DNA of 64,000 nt, from the NCBI GenBank assembly GCA_020747015.1, contig JAGTJM010000095.1, forward strand, positions 1 through 64,000. Direction: 5' to 3'. Positions within the stretch are counted from its first letter, which is position 1, and the number at the start of each line of letters is the position of its first letter. The translations under genes were made by a program, and so were the position numbers. The DNA comes from Pyrenochaeta sp. MPI-SDFR-AT-0127 (taxonomy: Eukaryota > Ascomycota > Dothideomycetes > Pleosporales > Cucurbitariaceae). Positions 56,133 to 64,000 of the stretch are shown here, one piece after another. Under the pieces are notes generated by a model. It saw nothing but the letters and a program-made list of their open reading frames with translations. It did not search any database and had not been told where the DNA came from.

Positions 56133-59102
56133 CTAAGACTGACATTCGCTGTCGCTTCCCACGTCTTGTTTGTCTCCATTCCTACTACTACATTCTTCTG
56201 TACCATCAGCAGCATCTTCACCATCGTATCCACCTTCATCTTCGTCCTCAATGACCGTGTCATTGTCTTCCTCGTCTAACGCCTCCCGTAAACTCTCCAC
56301 CCAAGCCTCATACTCACTATCCAGATCGTGACTGGCTGCACCTGCGCCCAGTGCTTTTCCAGTATTCTTCCTCCCGTCTTCTTTAGCCAGCAGGGCCCGC
56401 TCCAACACCCCTACTTTCTCTTTTCCGGGCTTTTTGTCCTCGGGTTTCCAAACACCGCCGTCATCGCTCACTAACCCGTTCCTTGAACAGAAGGCCATCC
56501 AGCTTCGCCAATGCTCATCCTTTGCCAACACTTTTGGGCTACCAATGACAAAAAGCGCTTCCTTCGCGCGTGTAAGTGCGACGTTCATCTTGCGCTTCTG
56601 ATGCACAATGCCGAAGCCGCGCTCCTCGTCCGTCTTCAGGAACCTGTCCCTAGTGCGCGTAGTGCAAATGATAACGACACGGTTCTCCAGGCCTTGGAAT
56701 GCCTCGAGAGGACCAATGTTTACTTTCCACAGTCCCCTCCCATTCCCGTATGCATTTGATCTTATAAGAGCGCGCAGGAGTTTAACTTGAGCAGCGAAGG
56801 GTGACATAATACAGATATCGCTTTCCTGGACCTCACTCTCAATGACGAGCTGCTGTGCAATCCAACATGCCATTCTTGCTTCGGAAATATTATACCAACC
56901 TCCTCCATCATGCTCTATCTCGTCAGGTCTGTCGTGGGGGATAAAGAGAACAGGCCACTTGCGGCCACGCCAAAGGGAGAATTGTTGCAGAGGGGTAGAG
57001 GGCATGGGTGCTTCGGGTATAAGCGTGTCGTTGTAGAATAAGGAGCTAGGTACACTCAATATGGCAGGGTGAGAGCGATAATTCCGTACTAGCAGCGTAA
57101 ATGATGGCTGAATGATCGGTAGCATGGACTTCTTGAGTACTGGCGGACCAGAGGTTGGCTTGATATTTGACCGACTCAGTGGATGATTTTTGAAAAGTGG
57201 TCTATCGAAGAGACGAGAAAAGAGAGACGTGCAGAACCGAGGATCGCGAGATGCAGTTTTAGGGCCAAGTTGGTTCTCATCTCCTGCCATCACAAAGAGA
57301 GGCTGAGGGAGCTGAGATGGGTATTCCAAGGGTGGGCGTACGACATTGATTGCAGGGAGAACATCTAACTCCGTGGCTTGAGCTGCCTCGTCGATAAGAA
57401 GAGCACCCCAGTGCAGCGACCTTGGTGGCATTCGGTCTTCTGGATGAATAGCAGATAAAATATTCCTTTCCATAGACCAAAGGTCATCGTTCGTTACGCG
57501 TGCATCAGCCAGTATTGCCGCATCTCTACAGGATGTAACAATAACGTTAAATGCCATCAGTGTCTTAAAAGGGGGTAGATGAAACATGTCGTTCTCAATG
57601 TGGCAGTATTGCATAAGCTCATGTGGTACTTCGTTATCCGCTCTTCCTGGTCTATTGAGTCTGAATAACTGTGTGGTTTCCAAGTACTTTTTGAGGCGTA
57701 GAGCTATCGTATCCGCTGCTGCTTCAGACGGAGCACATATGATCATATGCGCAATGTTGGTGGTATTGAGCAATTGCATAGTGGCTTCAACCAGGGTTTT
57801 AGTCTTTCCAGTGCCTGGAGGTCCGGATATCAGATATGGCAGCGTACCATAGGCGTTGATACAAATATCGTTAACGGCGTGAGCCTGCTCATAGTTGATT
57901 GCATGATCAAAGAGATCACGATGGGGGACGTTGCGAAGCTTGAATTGAAGTGTACCATCAGCCTCCGTAGGAAACAGTATCTGGCGAGCCCAGTCATTGT
58001 GTGGTGCATATACAACTTCTTTCAGAATTCCGGTTGATACGTTCCTGGCTACAGCAGGTTCTTCGAGGTCAGATAGGTCGTTTCTCTGGAGGAGAGTGCC
58101 ATCTTGGCATTTTTTATGCATTCCTGAGCTTAGAGCTGAACTCATGCTCACTAAAGCTCTCCGCTGGCCTCCTAACAGGCCATACTTCAGAGGAAATACG
58201 ATATTGACCACCATGGGTGCCGGATTATGATGGCCCATATAAAGATACTTGAGACGTTCAATTTTGAGATAGACAGTCTCACTTGCTCTGTTGACGCTAT
58301 ATACTGAGGCGTTATACTGTATTCTGGTCCAAAGTTGATATGAAACAGCTGGAGGCCCAGGAAAGCCAATCTGATGGTTGGTTGAGGGAAGTGCCATGTG
58401 CACCGGGTTTCCTGCACTGTCTACCCAGAATTGGCGAACCTGCAATGTATCACCCATTTCAATAAATGGACTATCTTCTCTCAAACCAGGGACTGACAAA
58501 ATCCATATGTCGCCATCTGTTGTTGACACGTGATGAAGTGGTACCTTGTACAGCGCATACGTCTCATGCTCTTTTTCTTTAGCCTCACACTCGATGTTCA
58601 TGAATGCGTCCATATGTCGAAGATAAGTGTCTGCTGTGAGTGTAACCACCTCTTGTGCCCCTTGTTTGGACTCATTATGTGAGGTGTGTGGGGTTTGACT
58701 TGACATGAAACCAGATCCGGCAAATGTATTGATGTAAGCTTGATAGTCAACCCAATGTTTGGGCGTACTTGGAACCACATGAGTCTCCTTCTCTGTGTTG
58801 ATTGATCGTAGTGCAGATGGAACGAATGGCCTAGCGTAGACATCGTACTCCTGCTGGACTTTTTCTGTAGTAATCTCTTCATTGACCATTCCGGTAGTCG
58901 GGTTCGATAAAAATGGGCTTGGTGTGGAGCGAGTACGGGCGTCGGAATTAGAAGAAATCGCAGTTGGGGACGTTGAGTTGGATGGGTTTGTGTATAATTG
59001 TCTTACTCTCAAAGATATGTTTGGTACGGCCACGAGCTTTGAGACATCTGGCTTTACGGACGTGACGTTGTCTCCTCGACTGATATATAATTTGGACGCC
59101 AT
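56133..59102 (-). CDS. superfamily 1 RNA/DNA helicase (MOV10/UPF1-like, AAA_11/AAA_12)
   Basis: Intronless, 989 residues. An NTP-driven SF1B-type helicase. The N-terminal about 400 residues are a non-catalytic region with beta-rich segments and a conserved LPHDWAR-like APHNDWARQILFP. The ATPase core has the Q-like motif before YEQAHAVNDI, Walker A GPPGTGKTKTL near residue 427, motif Ia ICAPSEAAADTIA, Walker B LLIDEAAQATE near 570 (DEAA, typical of UPF1/MOV10/SEN1 relatives), motif III FVMAGDENQLGP, motif IV NYRSHPAILSVPSSLFY, motif V EAFQGLENRVVIICTTRTR, and motif VI MNVALTRAKEALFVIG. The C-terminus is strongly acidic (EDEDEGGYDGEDAADG). MOV10-type proteins act in RNA silencing and decay; SEN1/UPF1 types act in transcription termination and mRNA surveillance. 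The exact orthologue cannot be set by eye. Confidence 0.9.
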   Translation of the reverse strand: MASKLYISRGDNVTSVKPDVSKLVAVPNISLRVRQLYTNPSNSTSPTAISSNSDARTRSTPSPFLSNPTTGMVNEEITTEKVQQEYDVYARPFVPSALRSINTEKETHVVPSTPKHWVDYQAYINTFAGSGFMSSQTPHTSHNESKQGAQEVVTLTADTYLRHMDAFMNIECEAKEKEHETYALYKVPLHHVSTTDGDIWILSVPGLREDSPFIEMGDTLQVRQFWVDSAGNPVHMALPSTNHQIGFPGPPAVSYQLWTRIQYNASVYSVNRASETVYLKIERLKYLYMGHHNPAPMVVNIVFPLKYGLLGGQRRALVSMSSALSSGMHKKCQDGTLLQRNDLSDLEEPAVARNVSTGILKEVVYAPHNDWARQILFPTEADGTLQFKLRNVPHRDLFDHAINYEQAHAVNDICINAYGTLPYLISGPPGTGKTKTLVEATMQLLNTTNIAHMIICAPSEAAADTIALRLKKYLETTQLFRLNRPGRADNEVPHELMQYCHIENDMFHLPPFKTLMAFNVIVTSCRDAAILADARVTNDDLWSMERNILSAIHPEDRMPPRSLHWGALLIDEAAQATELDVLPAINVVRPPLEYPSQLPQPLFVMAGDENQLGPKTASRDPRFCTSLFSRLFDRPLFKNHPLSRSNIKPTSGPPVLKKSMLPIIQPSFTLLVRNYRSHPAILSVPSSLFYNDTLIPEAPMPSTPLQQFSLWRGRKWPVLFIPHDRPDEIEHDGGGWYNISEARMACWIAQQLVIESEVQESDICIMSPFAAQVKLLRALIRSNAYGNGRGLWKVNIGPLEAFQGLENRVVIICTTRTRDRFLKTDEERGFGIVHQKRKMNVALTRAKEALFVIGSPKVLAKDEHWRSWMAFCSRNGLVSDDGGVWKPEDKKPGKEKVGVLERALLAKEDGRKNTGKALGAGAASHDLDSEYEAWVESLREALDEEDNDTVIEDEDEGGYDGEDAADGTEECSSRNGDKQDVGSDSECQS

Positions 59103-60463
59103 TGGATTCTTGAGTCCGGAGCCTATGCTTTGCTCCTCCTAGCCTGGAAGATTCAAACCCACGGCCTGACAGCTAATATGAATTTTTGCTATATATGTGA
59201 CGTAAAGAAGAACGTCACAACTCTCTACCAAACGCCAATCGACCAGTCAGAGATCTGAGGGAATAGTGGTGCCGCACACTGCATAAACGTTTCTTCCAAA
59301 GAGTGGAGATTGAGAATTTGATGTGAGCGAGCCTTTGGGTTTGTAGAGGATATCGAATAGTATGTAGCACTGTATCGCAAAGGTGCTGCTCTGTAGATAC
59401 TCTATGTCGACTATTCATCTAAGGCAACATCCACAGGGCTCGTTTATTAGGCTGCAGCCTCCAGATTGATGCAACAAGTAGTTTGGAGTGTTGAGAGCCC
59501 TCATTCATGTCGTAGCCAGCACTATAGTTGATCCTGGTCAGTAGAAAAGATACAGGAGTACGCTTGTTGCCTTTAGTCTGTGCCGCACAAATGGGTTGTT
59601 GGCCAAAGAAGAGCACCACGATTGATCGCGATGAGAGAGAACCCTGGCCAATAGAGGAACACAGAAGTTGAAATTGAGCGCGTGCAACTAAGACAAAGAG
59701 CCCAGTATATACCAAGAGCGATAGGTGAGTAGGATAGGTGCTAGAGATGTTGAGGTGGGAGGCTGTGAGACGCGGTGTTGTCGCACAAAGGAAGCGCCGA
59801 GATTGTCCCGTTGAGGCGTTCACGGCTGAGGCCCCCTTTTCAACGACATCAAATACCCATCCAATACGCTCTGAAGACTTGTTGTGCGCTAATTTACTTA
59901 ATAAATGTGCGATGTGCCTCAAGATTCATTGTTCAAGGCTCAAACCTTGAGATGGACAGAATCTACAACAGTGTAATTTGTGATCCCATAAGTTTTGCTG
60001 TGACGTCGCACTGCAGTTAATAGAAGATCCCACACATGTGTTCCTTGACGCATCGAACACGGTGACGAGCTTTGGGATCAGGCCTTAGGTGCATGAACGG
60101 TGAGTTGTCGTAGATGGTGTCCTACACTCGGCAAACGCCAGTGCGGCAACAGAGTAACCCAACCAGCTCCGCCGCCGCGAAATCAGAAATGAGAACAAAC
60201 TTCACGTTGCAGACCATCAATTTTCAGGAATTTTCGATAAGTAGCATTCTCTATAGTCTTTGTCTTTTACATTACTCTGCTTTGAAGCTTACATTTAGTA
60301 AGCCCAGCATGATCTTCCCCGCAATACGTCATGATCCGAGGTTCTTTGAACCATCTACGTAAACATCAAACATATTCCAGCGAGATACTCTAATATGCTC
60401 TTTGTTTCTTACTCCAGACTGAGATTTCTCACCCTTGCTTAGCGATTTACAGGAATACCAGAT
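59103..60463. other. divergent intergenic region, no gene recognised
   Basis: Holds the promoters of the minus-strand helicase and the plus-strand PRISE reductase. The 167-codon minus-strand frame at 59419-59922 has no domain, and its plus-strand overlap (59738-60020) is equally open; neither is supported. Confidence 0.4.
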
Positions 60464-61816
60464 ATGTCAAACCAACAAGTGGTTGAATCGAAAGGCATCT
60501 ATTATGGCCTCCCGGTGTACCCCTCTTCACTCAAAGGCTTGACAGCTATCATCACTGGTGCAAATGGCATATCTGGAAATTATATGCTACGAGTACTAGC
60601 CCAAAATCCCGAGCGCTGGAGCAAAATATATTGCTTATCAAGACGCCCGCCAGCTATTGCTAATGGGCTACCACAAAACGCTGAGCACATTGCTTTGGAT
60701 TTCCTGAATGACCCAGAGGAGATTGCAAGAGTTTTGAAAAAGAAAGGCGTCAGGGCAGATTATGTCTTCTTCTATAGCTATGTACAAGTGAAACCAAAGG
60801 AAGGAGGAGGTTTATGGAGCGATGCTGAAGAGATGTGTAAGGTCAATGGTAAGGTTTTATCCTTAATTCAACAACGCCCGAAGCAATAAGAATCTACAAC
60901 GTCCTTACTGATTCAACTAGTGGCTCTTCTTCAAAATTTCTGCGAAGCCCTGCCGCTCGCTAACATCAAACCCAAACGAATTATGCTCCAGACTGGCGCA
61001 AAGAATTATGGTGTCCACCTCGGGCCGGCCGCAGTCCCTCAAGAGGAGTTTGCACCTCGTATCACTCTTGAACCAAATTTTTACTATCCACAGGAAGACT
61101 TTCTGTGGGACTTCTGTAAGCAGTACAGTATCAATTGGAACATTTGCATGCCTGCAGGTATCCTTGGCGCTGTCCCGGACGCAGCCATGAATCTGGTTTT
61201 TCCGCTTGGCGTATACGCAAGCGTGCAGAAACACCTGGGGGAGAAGTTAGAGTTTCCGTGCGACTTACGTTCATGGGAGGTAGATCGATGCATGTCAAGC
61301 AGCAAGATGAATGGGTACATGGAAGAGTGGGCGGTCTTGAACGAGGATGCAAAAGATGAGAAATTCAACACTATGGACGGAACAACGTTCACATGGGGCA
61401 ACTTCTGGCCTAAGTTTGCGGCCTGGTATGGTGTAGACTATGAGAGGCCGAGTACGGACGAAGGTGCCTATACCACCGTAACCACCAAATTTGACCCGCC
61501 TCCACGAGGCTTTGGACCACCTGGGGAATACAAGTATCGATTCAAGTTGGTAGACTGGGCAAAACAAGAGAAAGTACAGAAGGTATGGGAAGTGCTCACA
61601 TCCAAGCATAGCCTGACGGGCGGCAAATTGCAGGATATGGACATTGATCGTATTTTTGGATTCACGGATGGGTCACTATTAGGCACGACTCTTGATCTCA
61701 CGATGAACAAGGCAAGAAAGATGGGTTGGCACGGATTTGTAGATTCCAATGATGCTATCAAAGAAGTGTTGGGCGAATTTGCAGATCTCAAGATGATACC
61801 CCCTCTAGGGCAGTAG
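60464..61816 (+). CDS. PRISE-family NAD(P)-dependent reductase (progesterone 5-beta-reductase/iridoid synthase-like)
   Basis: Predicted exons are 60464-60848 and 60921-61816, giving 426 residues; the intron (GTAAGG...CTAG, 72 nt) joins MCKVN to VALLQNFCEAL. An atypical extended SDR fold that reduces activated C=C bonds of enones with NADPH. Visible elements are the dinucleotide motif TGANGISGN near residue 31, LSRRPP after strand 2 (Arg for NADPH), the PRISE active-site motif LQTGAKNYGVHLG containing the Lys, and PNFYYPQEDFL, which carries the second conserved Tyr. Downstream are WNICMPAGILGAVPDAAMN, a substrate-pocket DGTTFTWGNFWPKFA block and the C-terminal MNKARKMGWHGFVDS segment. Fungal members are common, with unknown substrates (steroid, terpenoid or small enones). 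Cytosolic; no signal peptide. The two catalytic positions look intact. Confidence 0.88.
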
Positions 61817-62642
61817 GGAACGAAATTAGCATTCTATGCAAGTTGAAAGTGAATGAGGTCGCGCTCAATCAAGAAGGGTCCATAACTACTTATACATCTT
61901 GCACGAGCGGTTTCTGTACATTGTATGTCGTCATTATATGCGGTTGGAAGTCAACGGTAAGGGAGAGAAACATCGGTGAGCTATGACCAGCTCAGAGAGG
62001 TGGGGAGATTGCTGGCAGCCCCCTCCCGCCTGTGACGCCGGCTACATGTGATAATGCTCATACTTCCTTGTTAATGCCAATAGTGTCTTTCAGACCTTGA
62101 AATAACAGCATACTACATGCAAATATCGTTCGTGATTTTAATGTAGCAAGTGCAAAAAGGTCTTTACATCTCCAAGAAAGTTTGATTGACGTGGCGTGAG
62201 CAAGACGTGGCAAGTAGTTGATGTGAAATCCGCTCAGTATCTGCGTTGAACATGCTTTTGATTCAGTTATTAAAATCTATAGATTCAAAGTGAGAATAAG
62301 ATATCGTGGTGAGATAATGCTGTACTTGCACAATGTCAAGTCGGATGTAGCGGAGCGGGTGGTGGCCGGAAAGGGCCCCACACGTGAGAAGGCGGAGCCA
62401 GCGCACAGACTCATGGAAAACGCATACGCATCAACACGTCTCTTCTCGACAAAGCTGTGGCAATCGCTCAATGTTCTCAAAAGAATCCCAGATTGACTCG
62501 GGGTCTGCTCCGTCTACTCCGTAGCTGTAGCGTTCGTTTTCCCCACTCTTCATCAGATCCCAGCGCAAGCACCACGAAGCTGACTGTTTGAAGCGCCTAA
62601 CGCCTAAGCAGAACGTTGGGCTTGGGGGCACAACTTGCCAAG
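61817..62642. other. intergenic, no gene recognised
   Basis: About 830 bp between two co-directional genes. Overlapping frames of about 67 codons at 62277-62631 on both strands are not supported. The last 200 bases are likely the promoter and leader of the CCCH gene. Confidence 0.4.
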
Positions 62643-64000
62643 ATGTTGGCCGACGGGAAGATTAACTCGATGGATACGCACTTGGAGGAATTCAAGCTAA
62701 AGGATCATACCAGGCAGAACGATCTGCAAGTACGGCACAAGCTTCCAGTCCCTGATGGGTTAGGGTCATTACTAACGGCATCTAGAATCTGCTAAAGGAG
62801 TATGGCCAACTATTGGACGACTATAAGGTCCTGAAAAGAGTGTTCGAGGAGAAGAGTACCAAGAATGGGACGGCATACAAAACTGGGTTTTCCATAGACA
62901 AAGCGAGGAACGCTTATGTTCTCGTGCTCATTGACGGCAATGGCTACATTGTCAGTGTGATCAACCATCATCTCAGCCTGTCGCTAATCATCCGCAGTTC
63001 AACGATGAGTTGATTCGTGATAAAGAAGAGGGTGGTATGCGAGCTGCCCGAATGCTCAGTGACGCAGTAGACAAGTACCTACAGCAAAGCGTCCCCGAAG
63101 CAGCATCCTCACGCGTAATTGTTCGCATTTACGCCGACCTCACAAACTTATCCAAACAGCTAGCAAAGTCAAAAGTAGCAGGATTAGAAAAACGTTCGAT
63201 CGCTCCATTCTCGGCGGCATTTACGCGTGCTATCAGTCTCTTTGACTTTGTGGACGCTTTGGATGAGGAGGGAACGAGGTTCAAGCTTAGAGGTATGTAC
63301 AATATGTCCTTGTCAGCTGTTGTGATGAGTAGCGAATGACATGAGTACAGAACAGTTCAAAATCGCATCCGAGGACGTCGCTTGCAGCCACATCTTGTTT
63401 GCTGCTTGCCACGATAGCTCTTACCTATCTCAGCTGGTACCATTCAGCGGCAGTCAAGACAAGATCACTCTCGTTCAAGGAGCTGGCTGGAATCCTGATT
63501 TCCATCAGTTCAACTTGAATGTCACTCAATTTCCAACAATCTTCCGCTGGTCAGGCCTACCAATGGCTGCTCCTACTACCAAAATTTTAACTCCTAATGG
63601 ACCAGCGGGTCCTAAACCCAAAGCAGCGCCGCAAAAGCAGGCCACACCTTCTGTGGCCCAAGCCGTTAGAGAAAACCCATGGAGACTTGGCACTACAAAT
63701 GGCACAGCCTCCACATCTTTGACCAACGAAATGGCACCAATAGAAACAAATGGATTTGGTGACAAAGATAGTGTTGGATCCGGGAAGAAGCCTACTGCAC
63801 CACTTAAAGGCGCACAACCTTGCAAACACTTTATGAAGGTATGTGGTCACTGCTTCATGAGTGTTCTGACATCGCACTAACGGACCCAGGGGTTCTGCCC
63901 GTTCGGCAATAAATGCAGGTTTCAACACAGCCCCACGATCCTTAATGGCGCCTCCCAAGACAATCCAGCGAGCCTAAAGCCTTCTTCGCCATCAAGCTCC
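62643..64000 (+). CDS. CCCH zinc-finger protein with DUF7923-type N-terminal domain (3' end outside window)
   Basis: Predicted exons are 62643-62729, 62786-62950, 62998-63292, 63351-63838 and 63890 to beyond 64000; all junctions keep frame and intron 1 has an ACTAAC branch site. A coiled-coil N-terminus (HLEEFKLKDHTRQNDLQ) leads into a domain with AYVLVLIDGNGYIF, a DEEG-AA--L--AV pattern, VIVRIYADL and SHILFAACHDSSYL. This alternates beta strands and helices like a NYN/PIN-related nuclease fold, and similar fungal proteins are annotated DUF7923. After a Pro/Ala-rich linker comes a zinc finger, CKHFMKGFCPFGNKCRFQH, of the form C-x7-C-x5-C-x3-H, which spans the last intron. Such fingers bind RNA. 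The C-terminus is cut off by the window edge. Confidence 0.85.

Noticed and set aside
59419..59922. 167-codon minus-strand frame between the helicase and PRISE genes
   Set aside because: No domain, an overlapping open frame on the other strand, and a position in a divergent promoter region.

Overview
The window is nuclear DNA of a filamentous ascomycete, most likely a dothideomycete of the Pleosporales type; this placement is inferred from gene content and was not tested by search. The supporting features are spliceosomal introns of about 45-60 nt with GTAAGT/GTATGT-like donors and CTAAC-like branch sites, two PTH11-like rhodopsin-domain membrane proteins, a DUF6536 membrane protein, a Mit1-type chromatin remodeller, small secreted cysteine-rich proteins, and repeats carrying CpA-to-TpA changes typical of repeat-induced point mutation (RIP).

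The left part (about 1-37 kb) is sparse and looks like an accessory compartment. It has a Helitron relic and a decayed small-secreted-protein gene (0.9-2.2 kb), a Dal5-type transporter (3.3-4.9 kb), an intronless GH28-like beta-helix protein (6.8-8.3 kb), a PTH11-like receptor (10.8-12.1 kb), a quinone-oxidoreductase relic (15.4-15.8 kb) and an intact short-chain dehydrogenase (16.7-17.7 kb). Then come a paired relic of an M20 peptidase and a diaminopropionate ammonia-lyase-like PLP enzyme (17.9-20.0 kb), a carboxylesterase pseudogene (21.4-22.9 kb), a second PTH11-like gene tail-to-tail with an alpha/beta hydrolase (25.8-27.9 kb), two secreted cysteine-rich genes (29.1 and 31.7-32.5 kb), a TPR fragment of an NLR-like gene (33.2 kb) and a MITE built of three nested inverted repeats (33.95-34.69 kb). 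Long AT-rich stretches without genes separate them.

The right part (37-64 kb) is gene-dense and apparently intact. It holds an SMP/C2 lipid-binding-like protein, a DUF6536 seven-pass membrane protein, a claudin-like four-pass membrane protein and a mitochondrial rRNA 2'-O-methyltransferase (Mrm1-like). The last is divergent from a 1706-residue Mit1/CHD-like remodeller, and their shared promoter carries a perfect 18-bp palindrome with two CACGTG sites. These are followed by an SF1 (MOV10/UPF1-like) helicase, a PRISE-family reductase and a CCCH zinc-finger protein that runs off the window.

The proteins do not form one pathway. The clearest biological signal is the contrast between a decaying, repeat-bearing, effector-containing left half and a housekeeping right half. 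I rebuilt exon boundaries by hand from splice signals and reading-frame continuity, so they are predictions. No RNA genes, CRISPR arrays or origins were recognised.
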